From assembly GCA_027625915.1 (NCBI GenBank), contig JANTQA010000047.1:6324001-6388000 (forward strand): 64,000 nucleotides of DNA. Direction: 5' to 3'. This document shows, piece by piece, positions 44,707-56,769 of this stretch. This DNA comes from Anaeramoeba flamelloides. Lineage: Eukaryota; Metamonada; Anaeramoebidae. The notes under the pieces were generated by a model that was given only the letters and a program-made list of their open reading frames with translations, ran no database searches and was not told where the DNA came from. Positions within the stretch are counted from its first letter, which is position 1, and each line of letters starts with the position of its first letter. Both the position numbers and the translations under genes were made by a program.

Positions 44707-46911
44707 TTAAAACTCAGTTATGCTTTGAATATGCTGTACTGCAATTGTAAAGGATACAAAATAATAGCCACATTCACTTTTCATTTCGCTTTCATCTGAA
44801 AATGCTGTCAGGAATTCTGTTAAAGAATATAAATGATCGATTTCGCTATTTACAATAACATATTCAAAAATTGGTAAAAAATCGTCTGCGACTAAAACAG
44901 GATTATTGTTTTCTTTTTTGACCGTTTGGTATATTGATTTGGAGGATTGGAAAATAATTTGATGCTTTTCGTTTGGCAGTTGCTTTATATTTGAATTTAG
45001 AGTCTCTATCGCGTTTGTGCTTTTATGACTATTTTTATTTGTGTTTGTGCTTGTATTTGTATTTGTATTATCATTCTCATCCACGGTCCATTCATCATTC
45101 TCATTTGTATTTGTATTTGTATTTTTGTTTGTGTTTGTGTCCAGATTTTCACTTCTTTTGGAATCAAAATCTAAATTTAAATTTAATTTGGACAAAATTT
45201 TGCAAGGGTTTTTATAATTGGATTCTGAAACAAACTCCTTTTTTATTCCAAAAAATTGTTGGTCCTTTTTTCGTAGGTTTAGAATGATTTTTTTAATTTT
45301 TTCATCTTCCTTTTGAAATTTCTTTTGGAAGATTAATAATATTTGATCATATATTGGTGTTAATAACGATTTTTCCAAAATTGCATTTGCCGTTCTTTCG
45401 ATTTGAGAATCTAAAATTTTCTTATCAACGCTTTGGGCGTCCCTAATACGTGAAACTATTTCACTGTATTTTTTTTTAAGTAAATGTGTCCGATATTGAT
45501 CAATGCCACTTCGGAATTGTTTAGCATAAAAGTCAATATCCTCGAGCGATAATTCGGAAATATAATTTGACAGTTTTCTTAAAGAAATGCTTTCGTATTT
45601 GCTATATATTGTTGTCTTTAAAGCAAATTCAATCTTCTCATCAAGTTCTCGGTTTTCTAGCATGGCAATCCTTTGCCCATTGTTTTTTAATTTTAAATTT
45701 GTGATCGGCTTCACTCTCCTTAATTTTGGTTTGTTTGGCTTGGTTTCGAGTGTTAGGCCGCTTTCAAAAAGTAAATCAAATAAAACATCTTCACTTTTTT
45801 TTCTTTCTTTCTTTTGGATTTCTCTTCGACTTAATCTTTTTTTATTCTTTTTTTTAGATTTTTTAGCTTGATTGTTCGTAGCACTGTTTTCTAATCCGTC
45901 GAGTGGTAAAATCATAAACGAATTCCTGTTTTTACTCTTTTGTAATATTTTATTTTGAATTTCTGTTTGTTTATCAAGCCCATAATTCTTTTTAAAAATT
46001 AAATTGTGTGAATTGATTTTGAATACTTTTTCGTTTTGTCTTTTCTTGGTTTGGCTGCTTTGTTTTTGCACTTCATTTGATTTTGGATTGTTCTTGGTTA
46101 ATTTATTTTTGAGTTTTAATGTTTTGTTCTCTTTATCTTTTGTGTTTTCAATTTTTAGCACTTTCTCTTTCTCTTTCTCGTTTTCGTTTTTGTTTTCGTT
46201 TTTGTTTTCTTTTTCTTTTTCTTTTTCTTTTTCGTTTTCTGATTCTTTTTCGTTTTCTTTTTCATTTTTAATTTTTATTTCTTTTTCATTTTTGGTTTCT
46301 TTTTCATTTTCATTGTTGTGTTCAAGTCGTTCGTCATTAATTAAAGAACCCAAAGTGTCTAAAGAAAAGTTTTGTTCTTGAAAATTAAATAAAATTTGTT
46401 TTTCCACTTGTTTTTCAAAAAGATCCAGCAAACCACCAGATAAGGAATAATTGGAAAAATTTATTAAATCCCTTGAGTATAACTGTGGTTTGTCTTTAAT
46501 CGAAAGAGGGTCATTCTGTGCTTGGCATCGCTCGCTTATTTCACTTGCAAGCTCCATAACATCATAGTCACCATCAGATTCATAAGATCTTGTTGAATAA
46601 TTTTCAAAGGTAAGCGTCAAGATCGAAGTAGATACGTGAACTTTGATGATGTTACTATAAATTCTTAGCTTGGAAACCAAACGCTTAAGTATCTTTGGGG
46701 AGTTGCGTGGTAAATCGGGAAAGTCAACAATGCCATTTGGCCTTAAAAGTAAGATTCTTTTTTGTTGTTTACGAACAGTGCCTTGTTTTAAGACCTTATA
46801 TTCAACATTTCCAATTTGTTGGAGGATGTTATTGTATTGTTGTTTTAACATTCGAGATTCAGAATCAATTTTTGGCTTTTTTCCTTTTCTTTCATAAAGG
46901 ATCCACTCCAT
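44707..46911 (-). CDS. VPS9-domain protein (Rab5-family exchange factor, RIN/ALS2-like)
   Basis: A 734-aa protein encoded in one exon. Residues 1-130 look like a PH-type fold (VRKQQKRILLLRPNGIVDFPD, SILTLTFENY). Residues 200-300 are a Glu/Lys/Asn low-complexity linker. Residues 485-575 carry the helical bundle that precedes the catalytic part (ILEKSLLTPIYDQILLIFQKK, FFGIKKEF). An Asn/Thr-rich insert follows (about 590-640). The VPS9 core at 645-734 contains NEKHQIIFQSSKSIY, VADDFLPIFEYVIV and ECGYYFVSFTIAV, with the catalytic Asp (ADDFLP) and Tyr (GYYF) in place. VPS9 domains load GTP on Rab5-type GTPases of early endosomes. The start is ATG at 46911 with an A-rich leader on the - strand. The neighbouring genes are convergent (left) and divergent (right). 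Confidence 0.88.
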   Translation of the reverse strand: MEWILYERKGKKPKIDSESRMLKQQYNNILQQIGNVEYKVLKQGTVRKQQKRILLLRPNGIVDFPDLPRNSPKILKRLVSKLRIYSNIIKVHVSTSILTLTFENYSTRSYESDGDYDVMELASEISERCQAQNDPLSIKDKPQLYSRDLINFSNYSLSGGLLDLFEKQVEKQILFNFQEQNFSLDTLGSLINDERLEHNNENEKETKNEKEIKIKNEKENEKESENEKEKEKEKENKNENKNENEKEKEKVLKIENTKDKENKTLKLKNKLTKNNPKSNEVQKQSSQTKKRQNEKVFKINSHNLIFKKNYGLDKQTEIQNKILQKSKNRNSFMILPLDGLENSATNNQAKKSKKKNKKRLSRREIQKKERKKSEDVLFDLLFESGLTLETKPNKPKLRRVKPITNLKLKNNGQRIAMLENRELDEKIEFALKTTIYSKYESISLRKLSNYISELSLEDIDFYAKQFRSGIDQYRTHLLKKKYSEIVSRIRDAQSVDKKILDSQIERTANAILEKSLLTPIYDQILLIFQKKFQKEDEKIKKIILNLRKKDQQFFGIKKEFVSESNYKNPCKILSKLNLNLDFDSKRSENLDTNTNKNTNTNTNENDEWTVDENDNTNTNTSTNTNKNSHKSTNAIETLNSNIKQLPNEKHQIIFQSSKSIYQTVKKENNNPVLVADDFLPIFEYVIVNSEIDHLYSLTEFLTAFSDESEMKSECGYYFVSFTIAVQHIQSITEF

Positions 46912-49900
46912 TTTTTTGAAAAATTACAATTTAATTTTAGTGAAAAGATAAAATTTGAGAAAAAATGATTTGTTGAAACAACGAATTGAGAAAAACTCTA
47001 AAAGTGGATCTGGATTTATAAAATTGAAATTATAGAATGAGAAAATAATTATTTTTTCTTGTTTTCTCTTGAGTTGAAAGAAAATAAAATTATTTTTTAA
47101 GGGACTAGTAACTCTTTTATATTTTTTCTTACCAAGAGTAAATAGAGTAATTCTTTACACAAGGGTACAATTAAACCCAATATTCAAAACTTCATTTATC
47201 AACTTTAGAGAGATGACTTAATAAATTTAAAAGAGTTCATTTTTCCCTATTATATTTTCAATAAAACAGATTGATCCGTTTTTTGTATTCGAATTTTTGA
47301 TCTTATTAGAAAAAAAAAAATTTACTTAAAATTTTGATTTTCAAGAAATCTCACTTTTAATAATTTCTGGGAGTCTGTATTAACAAATAACCTTGAACCT
47401 TTAATCTTATTTTAAAAATACATTATAAATAAATCAAATATTGAATCCTAGAAGATCTAGAAAAATTGATGATCTATTTTATTCTTAAATATTTATTGAA
47501 ATTTCATGAAATTTAAGAGTTTAGACACTATTCTTTTTCAAACGCTTAAGAATATGAAAAAGGAACAGTTTTGGTATTAAAATCAGTTCTTTGATAATAT
47601 CTATTATTTTCTTTTATTATTATTATTAGATTTATTTATTGGAATTTGTTTTCTTTATTTGAAAATCTTTAAAAAATTGAGAAATAATTGTTAATTCTAT
47701 TTGTACATTTAATCTTTGTGCTTTTAATAAATCACTGAAAAAATTAAGATTGAGTTATTAATAATTGATTAAAAATATTCAAATTAAAAAGTATTTCTTT
47801 AGATAATAAGTTGAATTTTCCAGGTTTTAAAAAAGTATTTCGGGGAATTTTTAATAGATTTTTAGGGTATTTTCTTGTTTTATTTTTTTTATTCAATAAA
47901 AAGAAAAAAATGATTTGGGCTGTTATTTGAATCAAAAAATTACTTTTATTCTAATTTTAAAATAAATATTGTAATTTTTTTGGAATTAAGTAGATTTTTA
48001 AAATTGCATTTTTGTAGAACTTTGTGGTTTTATTATTAAACTTTATTTTTGGTACAATTTCCTTCATAGACAAAATATTTCTTTCTTATTCTAAATACAT
48101 GAATTTTTTTAAAAAAATTTGGAAATATGCTGGATTTTGGATTTTTTGAAAATGAGAAAATTAGATCAAACTTTTAAAAACAATAATTTATTTCTGAAAA
48201 TAGTATTAAAAGTAAGTTGTTTTTGGTTTTTGTAGTTATCATATTTTTACTTTTTTGTTAAATTTCAAGATTTGGAAATTATTTTTGACTTTTTTTTGCA
48301 ATCACTTGTAATTAAGTTCAGTTTACTAACCCCTGGTGGATATCCATTAGATTTCTGTTTCGTCTGATGTTTAAGGTATACCCTATAGTAGAGTAAATTC
48401 TTTCTTTGTATCCTTTTAGAAATATGTAAAAAAGATCATTTAAATAAAAATTATTTTGATACAAACTTTTTATTATAATATTTTCATTGTTTTATTTATT
48501 AGAAAAAAGGAGTAATTAAATAAAAATATAATAAGGAAAATAAATAAAACGTTTAAAAATCATAAAATAATAATATAATTTATATGTTAGCAAATCTAAA
48601 AGTTGTCTACTATAGTTAGGTTTTTCAGAATTCAAAGGGAATGAATTAAATCATTGTTTTTATTCTAGTAAAGAAAATATACTTTCGTCATAAAAAATTG
48701 GAAGTTGTTGAAATGTGGACAAACATTTCAAAATTCAAAAAAAAAAAAAAAAATTGGATTTGTTTGACAATACTTCGATTAAAAAATAATATAAAAGTAC
48801 AAGAAACCAAGAAAAAAATTTGAAATGTTATTAAATTTTATTATACACCTTTATTATCGATAAAAAAATTTTTTAATTATACAGTTTTCTTTTTTAGATA
48901 ATTTTTAATGAAGTTTATAAATTATAATCTTTCCATAAAAATTAAAATTTAAATTTTTATTTCTAAAGATATTCATTTATTTGTTGTTCTAAGGTATGTT
49001 CTATATATTGATAATAGGTTCATTTTTAGTAAAATTCTTTTTTGTTCACTGTTTTATATTTTTGTCTATATTATCAATGATATTATAATGGATTTGGAAA
49101 TAATAACATATCATTACTAATAATTAAACATTTCTTGAACTTCAGAGATATTACATACAAAAAAAAAAGATATTTCATAAAACTCTATTGGAACTACTGT
49201 AAAAAATAACTAATTAGTAAATTCAAAAACATTTTTTTAGATATTTAAAATAATATTCAACTAGAACTAAAATATCTTCGGGATCTGTACAGCAATATCT
49301 CAAAATAGAAGTTTTTTATTTAATATATTATATGGTGCGTTGTTAATCACTTTTCACTTTATTGTTTGGGATACTATTCACCCTGCTCCTGAGTATTTTG
49401 AATTAAAATTCTATTATCTATTACAATCGTCTGATAAAAATGATATCCTAAAGAGAACAATAGAAGATTTTAATATTCAACAGCACAATTGTTCATTTAA
49501 GGGGTTGGTACTAATCATACATTTGGAGATAATCAAACTCTTTTATAAGTTTGTGTAAATTATATTGATTCTTTATCTCCCTATTCCTCTAATTAATAAA
49601 AAAAAAAAAAAAATTATAATTATCATATAACGTAATATATTTTCTTAATAATCACAATTGAAAATTTTCATTTTGAAAAAAATATTTTTAATTAATTTTA
49701 TCAAACCAGAGATTGAAACTTAAAATAATAGTATTTAATTATTGAAAAAATAAGATTGAGAACTTTCAAACATTAACTATTTTTTCAATTTTTTAATTTT
49801 AATAGTAACTCAATAACCATCAACTCAAAAAACTATCAAATTTGATTATTGTAATTTACTTTTTATAAAATTATTTATTTTATCAAAATATTCCCTATAT

Positions 49901-51317
49901 TATAAAAAAAAATGTCAAAATAATTTATTGTTTAATAATTTATTTTTTCTCAAAAATCGAATAATTTAGCGACTAATCTAAATGTTGTAACAAATTTAAG
50001 AAAGATATTTTGCAACTTTGAAGTGTGAAGATTATATATGATTCAACCTCTAAATTAGTCTCAATATCATATTTTTTCTGAAATTGTTGGTGTTTTTTTA
50101 TGAATACAAGGACCTATTTTTAAATCATTGTATCATTTTTAATTGATGAGATCAACTTTTTATTACTATTTTTATAATAAACCCCATTTCAGAATCATTG
50201 TCCCTTAAAAATCAAATTTTGAAAATAAATAATTTTATAAATTCAAGTCATCTATTCAAATAAAACGATTATTACTATTTTAATATTCAGTTCTATACAC
50301 TCAAAATATTTGTTTTTCATCTTAAAATAAAAATAAAATAAAAAAAAGTAAAAAAAAATTTGGATATTTATTATTAAATTTAGTTTATATTTTTTAGAGA
50401 CATTTGAACAGTGGTGAATGAATATTATATTTTCATTAAATATCTACTTAGTTAAAATTAGACTTTTTGAGGGTAAAGAAAATCTCTTAAGAATTGTTTA
50501 TCTATTCTGGAACTATTTTAAATCAAATCATTTACACTTTTTTATTCAATGAAGAATTCATTGAATCGACCTCGATTTTTTTTGTCAATTCTTTAATAAT
50601 GAACCAATTTTGATATAATTCTATACCTGGTTTTGTTATCCCAAATACTACTCGAATTATAAGAAGAAAAATGCAAGATCTATCAGCTCTTCAAAATATT
50701 AAATAAAAGGGTTTTATTGTAAAAATAATACCATACTACAATCTCAAAAAATATTGAATAATACGTATTATTAGATCTCTGAAAGAATTCTTTTTTATAT
50801 ACTAATTCAATTTCATCAAGGTAGAATTCATTTTGAGTATTTTATATGACTAAAATTCAATTTTTAAATTTATTTGTCAAATTAAAAACTTTTTAAAAAT
50901 CAAAGTACTTTTTGACAAATAAAAAAATCCAAAGAAACGAAATTTTCAAAGTGAGACAATACAAATGATCTCCAAAACTCACACCCAACAACAGCTATAA
51001 CAACACACCTCTTTAAATATTGCTTTAGTTTATAAATAGTTCAAAGATTAGAGTATATATTACCTAATGAAGAAACACTAAAAATTGAAAATTGCAGTAG
51101 AACATTTTGAGTTAAAAAAAACTTTCCATACTTTAATGATCAGAACTTTAAATAGAAGAAACTCACACAGCCATTCTTCTCTTTATATAAATAACAAATT
51201 AATTCCAAATAGAGGAAAAATAAAAGACAAATTTTTAATCAAGGTCGATTCATTTTTTTCCATTTTTCCCTAAAATTTAGGCTTTGATAGAAATAAAACA
51301 ACTTTTATTTATTCATT
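46912..51317. other. Long intergenic stretch with repeat pieces
   Basis: No host gene is recognised over 4.4 kb. A 72-codon frame (49340-49558, +) containing PAPEYFELKFYYLL is followed by an A15 tract at 49600-49614 and may be the 3' end of a retroposed sequence. About 49965-50165 is an inverted relative of the interior of the TTAA element. About 50165-50400 is family F copy 2. The region just before 51318 includes a 62-codon frame without ATG and is most likely leader of the RPP40 gene. Confidence 0.4.
50165..50400 (+). repeat. Dispersed repeat family F, copy 2
   Basis: Matches 14925-15140 in order: CATTGTCCCTTAAAAATC, AATTCAAGTCATCTATTC, CAGTTCTATACACTCAAAA. Confidence 0.5.
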
Positions 51318-52670
51318 ATGCAAGGTGAAATTCCACCGTTTCCAACTTCAAAGCTTTCGGTTTGGGTTTCACAATATCAAAAAACAAAAGAACGCAAACC
51401 AAAAAAAAAAATCCAATCACTAATTAATGATCATCCATTTTATCAAAGCATCGAGTTGCACATCTTCGGAAATCAAAAAAAAATCCCAACAACATCAATT
51501 CCTTTTATGAGCGATTCATTTTTTTATCGTTTTAAAACGTCACTCGATGTTTTAACATCAAAAAGTTTTATTGATAAATATCTTGTAAATAAATCTTTTT
51601 CTTGTTTATCAATAAGTCCGATTGATCGAGGAGACTCTTTTGTAATTCTTCCAAATGGTATGGAATATTATTTTTCTTTTCTTAAATCCTTTTTTCAATT
51701 GATTCTATTTTAATAACTTTTCTTTTACTTTTTTTTTTCTTTTTTCATTTTTTTTATAATCCCAAAAAACAAAATTGAAACTGAACACAACAACAACAAC
51801 AACAACAAAAACAAAAACAAAAACAAAAACAAAAACAAAAACAAAAACAAAAACAAAAACAAAAACAACACCAAATTAAATTTAAATTGGCATCCAAAAG
51901 GGAAACTAATTTTATCGTGTTGTCAAGAAACGTATCAACAATTGGGGTTAATCGGAAAAAGAAGCACTCTTAATAAAAAAGCGCAAAAAAAAACAAAAAA
52001 GGAAGAGAGGTTCAGTATTGAAATTGATCTTCTCTCTGAATCTTTTAAGCCAAAGAAAAAATTCTATGAAAGAGTGCAATGGTGTTTTAAAAAACGAACA
52101 AAACAAATTGAGTGTATTGCTCTCTCTTTAAAAAATGGAAAATCAATTGAAATGGACTTACCAAAGAGTGAAAAAATTGAATTAAAATTTTCAAATTGTA
52201 TAAACACAAAACAAAATGTCCAAATCCCAAAATTGGGTAAAGAATTGATCCACTCAATAAGCGAACAAATGAACGAAGAGTCTCATTGTGTTTTGAATGA
52301 ATTTTATGAGTGGATGGGCTTTCTTTCAAATGGCATTTATCAAACCGAAATTGAAGAAGAATTTTTTCAAAATGATTATCAATACTTGGAATTTGAAAAT
52401 GATCTCGAAACGGAAAGCAATCACTGTTGTTTAAAATGGACAGGCTTATTAACCCCAATACATGCAATGGATACCTTTGAATATGCAAGATCTTTAGATT
52501 GTTTTGTTTTTCTGAATTTGTATGGCTTCCGTGATACACCAATTTCTTGGATCAACAAAGAGCATGGTTATTTCATTAATGGGGAAAATGATCTCAGCTT
52601 TGCTATTTTTCCTTCGTCTAATTGGCTTTGGTCGTTTGTTTCAATAGGGTGCAAAGAAGAATTCAATTAA
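51318..52670 (+). CDS. RPP40: RNase P / RNase MRP subunit p40 (two exons)
   Basis: RPP40 is a protein subunit of nuclear RNase P (5'-end processing of pre-tRNA) and RNase MRP (pre-rRNA processing). Exons are 51318-51657 and 51901-52670, joined across a 243-bp intron in phase 1; the product is 369 aa, close to the 363 aa of human RPP40. The junction gives VILPN-GKLILSCCQETYQQLGL, which matches the conserved LLPNGKLILSLDK-TYE-GL block of the family and confirms the splice. Further support: FYERVQWCFKKR, the central FYEWMGFLSNG (human LFDWLGAVFSN), and the C-terminal block TPISWINKEHGYFINGEND with FAIFPSSNWLW. The intron ends CCAAAAG and contains AAC and CAAAAA repeats that keep the downstream frame open, so automatic prediction may wrongly start the second exon too early. 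No repeat-family element interrupts the gene. Confidence 0.93.
51785..51869 (+). repeat. AAC and CAAAAA simple repeats in the RPP40 intron
   Basis: About seven AAC triplets are followed by about ten CAAAAA hexamers. In the exon 2 frame they read Asn and Lys/Asn, but lie between two TAA stops and the acceptor, so they are intronic. Confidence 0.8.
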
Positions 52671-54201
52671 ATCCCCGTATTTGAATATTTTCGTTATTGG
52701 GGATAATTTTCACTTCTTTTTCTAATTATTATTTTTTTCTCTAATTCCGATAAAAATTATCAAATAAACAGAAAAAGTTGCTTTAAAATTAAATAGAAAT
52801 TTTTAAAAAGGAACTCATTATCTCAATAAACTTTCAGTGTGTATTTATCTGAATCAACTTTGGAAAATGAAACAAAAACTAATTTTTTTGGATTAATTTT
52901 TAGATTTCTTTATTATTGTTTTTTTTTTTTTTGTATCAAAATAAGTTCAAATTTTATGTATTATCATAATTATTTGTAGGTACATATTTAGTTATGTTTT
53001 TATTTCGGAAATGAATGCGAATTAATTTTGAAATAAATCTAAATATTGATATTTATCAAATCAAACATTTTCAAAATGTTATATCCTCATAAATTTTATT
53101 TCTTATTGAATCCTATAACATAGAGAAACATAATTTTTATGAAATTTTCCGATCGGATTATGATTGATTTATCAGAACAATAATACTTTCTTCGTATTTT
53201 TTCTTGCATTAAGGAATTTTTTTGGATTTAAAAAAATGAAATTTTTATGCTTCTAAAATCATCGAAATCATTTTTTTTTTCATTACTCATTTTGGAAAAG
53301 TATCAAATAAGTTGTTAATAAAATAATAAAGAAAATTTGGTACTTTTAATTCTGAAAATTATAACTTTTTTTAGTAAAAAAAAAAAAGAATAATAAAAAA
53401 TTCACATTTTAGAAAAAAAGTCAAAGAAATCATATATCACAAACCTGTCCTTCATTTCTTTCCTGAAACTGTAACTACTATACTTATCTGAATCAAAAAT
53501 ACGAAAAAAAAAAATGATCTTTTATTTTTTTTTACTAAAAAAGTTATAATTTTCAGAATTAAAAGTACCAAATTTTCTTTATTTTTTTATTAACAACTAC
53601 TTTGATAAACTCTTTTTAGTTTTGAAGGAAAAAATATTATATAATTGCAAGTGAAGGGTTTATAATATTTACTGATTAAATGAAAATGATTCAATTTCCA
53701 TCTTCTAAACTTCAATTCAAAATTTTTATAAAAAAATTTTTTTAGATTATCAATTCTAGAAGAAATACCAAATTAGAACCACAAACTAATTAAAATGTTT
53801 AAAATTTATTGATAAATTATAATACCCTCAAAACAATATTATTCGTCTTTGATTAATTCTTCTTTTAAAAGGGTAAATATTTTTATTTCAATTTCTTATT
53901 ATTTTAAAATATATCTGTAATTATTTGGAAATTATAGAGCTCTATAAATAGGAAATAAATTACAAATCAAGATATTAGCATTTATAATAGTAATTTCAAA
54001 ATCACTAATAATTCAAGAATTAAAAAACAATTGGAAAATTTAAAAATATATCAAATTAGAAAAATTAACATTTGTTCTGAAAAAGATCTAAAAAAATGAA
54101 TTAATTTTGTAAAATGAAAGAAATAAACTCAATCATGTGTCCAAAGATCATGTTATTCTAAACACCATTTTAAAAATTGTAACTAAACTGAAATAATTAA
54201 T

Positions 54202-54244
<43 letters not shown>

Positions 54245-55222
54245 TATATATATATTCTTCGTATTGAAGAACAATTAATAATCAAATCTGATTTGTAATT
54301 CACTTTATAATCATTCTAAATATTTAAAAACCTGATATTTTAAAAAATTAAAAGAATAAAACCAAAAACTAAAAAAAAAGTGAGTCACAATTTTTGAAAT
54401 GGGCATTACTGATTTTTTATTACTGAAACTTTCACTGAAAGAAAGTCAAACAACAACATTTTTAATTAATAATTAAATTCATTTTAAAATACCTTACAGA
54501 GTCTCAATTTTCATAGTGATTATTTGTCTTTTAGAAGATCTTGTTTTTATTTCCACATGATCTTTTTGAAAAAAAAAAGTTTGTAACTTCAAATTAACAT
54601 ACAGAAAAGTGAGGCTTTGTATTTTCTTTTAAAATCAATACACTTGCTATCAAAAAAAATTTATTGTAAACAATTTTAATTTTCCAAAAAAATTGAGAAA
54701 TATTTTCTCAAAACTTTTCAATTAAAGAGACATACAAATTTTTTTTAACAATTTTTTTTTTTTGAAATTTAAGGTTTGTTCAGGTATTTCTTTTTTGAAT
54801 CTTGACTCGAAACTGAAGTTTATTATTGCTCTTATTTCTCAACAATCGTAGTTTGGTTGATTCTTAAAAAAAAAGTGAATTTTTCATTTTTTGGTTAATC
54901 CCCTTTGAGTGGAATGGAGTTTAATAATATTTTTAAATAATCTAAAAAAGATGAATTCTTTTCTTTTTTTTTTAAATCCTAGACTCGCAATTTATAAATT
55001 TGAATTTGTAAATTATTTTTCTTTAAATACTTTTCATTAAGTCAGCTTATATTTACTTTTTCAATCAGAATTCTTATTTTTTTATTTGTCTCTAAAAATA
55101 TCGAAAAAAAAAAAATTGAATTTTTTCCTATAACTATTTTGTGCAAACAAAAAAAAAATAATAAAACCACAGGAACGTTATATTATGTGTTTGAGATTCT
55201 AAGAGAAAAAAATATAATTTTT
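52671..55222. repeat. Intergenic stretch with a hairpin element and family G copy 2
   Basis: 53301-53607 is a hairpin element (separate entry). A long TA microsatellite spans 54205-54250. About 54200-54580 is family G copy 2 (AATTCACTTTATAATCATTC, AAAAAAGTGAGTCACAATTT, GAAATGGGCATTAC). No gene is seen. Confidence 0.5.
53301..53607. mobile_element. Hairpin element with about 88-bp inverted arms
   Basis: The left arm (53301-53389) has TATCAAATAAGTTGTTAATA and GGTACTTTTAATTCTGAAAA; the right arm (53520-53607) is the inverse, ending TTAACAACTACTTTGATA. The arms are nearly identical, so it is probably young. The 130-bp spacer is non-coding. Confidence 0.75.
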
Positions 55223-55786
55223 TTAAAGTAAAGAAATCATATTTTTTTGTTTGTTTTTTTTTGTGCCTGACATCATCACAAATAAACAAACTTCAGAAGG
55301 TAAATTTTCCCAAGCTGTTTCATAGCGTATCTTGTTTAATGAAAAGGAAATGCTCCTTTGATCCATATCCAGATGCAGAGTAACGATATCCCCGTTTTTA
55401 AATGGTTTGCCATATGTTTTATTTTTGGGTACGTCTTCCCATTTAGCTGCAAAGCTGAGAATAGTTTTTGCAAATCGGCTAAAAATTGTTTGGTATGCGT
55501 ATGTTCCTTCTAATTTCCTTATATTTCCTTCATAGAATTGCTGTTTTTTATTTCCATCAATAACTCCAATAATTATATTATTTTCATTATCCAAATTGTC
55601 GCATGGAAAGGTATCAATTTGAATCTGAATGTCATGCTTTCCTTTTTTATATGTTTTTGTTCCTATAATTTTTGAACGTCGATAACTTCCAGTAATTTGT
55701 CTTTTGTCTTTTGATAGTATGCAATTGACATTTGTTTCTGGATCAAATATTTCACCAACATCATCATTTTTTCCCTTTGAAAGCAT
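55223..55786 (-). CDS. SPRY-domain exon (probable 3' exon of the B-box gene)
   Basis: An open frame of 187 codons from ATG at 55786, or 184 codons if used as an exon from 55774 after CAAAG. It encodes one SPRY domain: GEIFDPETNVNCILSKDKRQ, then KIIGTKTYKKGKHDIQIQID, NIIIGVIDG, a YQTIF/FAAKW stretch, KPFKNGDIVTLHLDMDQRSI, SFSLNKIRYETAWENLP and a final EVCLFVMM. SPRY domains are protein-recognition modules, often the C-terminal part of TRIM proteins. The phase at 55774 (0) matches the open end of the B-box exon 2 at 60716, so a single 445-aa B-box/coiled-coil/SPRY protein is likely. The alternative is a separate SPRY-only gene, since the ATG at 55786 has an AT-rich leader typical of starts here. 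Confidence 0.75.
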   Translation of the reverse strand: MLSKGKNDDVGEIFDPETNVNCILSKDKRQITGSYRRSKIIGTKTYKKGKHDIQIQIDTFPCDNLDNENNIIIGVIDGNKKQQFYEGNIRKLEGTYAYQTIFSRFAKTILSFAAKWEDVPKNKTYGKPFKNGDIVTLHLDMDQRSISFSLNKIRYETAWENLPSEVCLFVMMSGTKKNKQKNMISLL

Positions 55787-55926
55787 TTGTTAAATAATTC
55801 GTAATGATTAAAAAAAAAAAAATTATTTAATAATTATATATATATATATATATATATGATTGCCTTGACTATTGAAAAATATTATTACAGTTTTGTGTAT
55901 TTTTTAGAAAAAAAAAAATTATAAAT

Positions 55927-56146
55927 TCTTGATTAGCCTTCGTCACCATATGATTTAAACCTCATCGAAAATCATTTGTTTGGATTATTAAAAATAATCT
56001 CAAAATACATTGAAAATAATTTAGAGTTAAAGATTTCTGAATTTCAATAATGATTTAATCTTAACCTTCAAATTATGAATAATTTAATTGAAGATATCAA
56101 TTTGCGGTTATATAAAGTTAGAAAGTTAATAGGAAGATAAAATGAT
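55927..56146 (+). mobile_element. Tc1/mariner transposase C-terminal remnant
   Basis: Reads PSSPYDLNLIENHLFGLLKI, matching the W-P-S-SPDLNPIE-LWG-LK block that carries the last catalytic acid of Tc1-type transposases, followed by LELKISEFQ and RLYKVRKLIGR. There is an in-frame TAG at the usual Trp, and TAA TGA after SEFQ. The 5' part and the inverted repeats are missing. It is dead DNA-transposon debris. Confidence 0.7.
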
Positions 56147-56253
56147 TATTAATCGAAATAAAAATAATTTAATTTCATTTTTTAAGTGCGTGTTTTAAAT
56201 TTTTCTTCTTGATACCCTTTTGATATTGTGTATTCTTGAAACGAAATAAACTT

Positions 56254-56769
56254 TGTTTCTGTCAAAGATACCCAAATTATTTTTTAAATATCAAATATTT
56301 TTTTTAATTGACCTTTGAAGAAAAAATAAGAAATGGGAGTAGTATAATAAACATCAAAGAATATTGATATCCGTTTGAAATAAAACGAATAAATCAATAG
56401 ATTTTTGTAAAAATTGAAAAAACTAAAATTTATAAGGTGCCCATTTGAAAAACAACGATGTTCATTTTGATCTTCAATTGAAGATCAACAAAAATTCCAA
56501 TAGAAATCAAAATGATTTCTCTACAATCATCTTCGCTGTATCAATAACCTTAGAATAGTACACTTTTACCAAGTGACTATCGATCTTGTACTAAAAAAAA
56601 ATTTGTAAATGAATTAGGTAATCAAAAAAAATCGAATAAAAAAAAAGTAAAAATGTGACAAATGATTTCAATTTTGAAAATACCGAAATTAATTTTTTCT
56701 TCTAATATCCATTCAAACCCTTTAAACACATATAATTCACCCATTATAACGGGCACCTTTGGCATCAAA
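56254..56769 (+). mobile_element. MITE-3, left unit of an inverted pair
   Basis: Starts GTTTCTGTCAAAGATACCCA and ends GGGCACCTTTGGCATCAAA. It has an internal palindrome GATCTTCAATTGAAGATC and the landmark CAAGTGACTATCGATCTTG. It pairs with 56854-57382 to form a long hairpin with an 84-bp loop. Confidence 0.8.

Noticed and set aside
46004-46381. 125-codon Phe/Ser-rich frame on the + strand
   Set aside because: It is the antisense shadow of the Glu/Lys-rich linker of the VPS9 gene.
52087-52542. 151-codon frame on the - strand
   Set aside because: Antisense shadow of RPP40 exon 2, which has clear family motifs on the + strand.
54205-54250. Long TA tract as a possible origin or matrix site
   Set aside because: Similar TA tracts occur at 29262, 40858, 55839 and at the start of family G copies. 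They behave as ordinary microsatellites.
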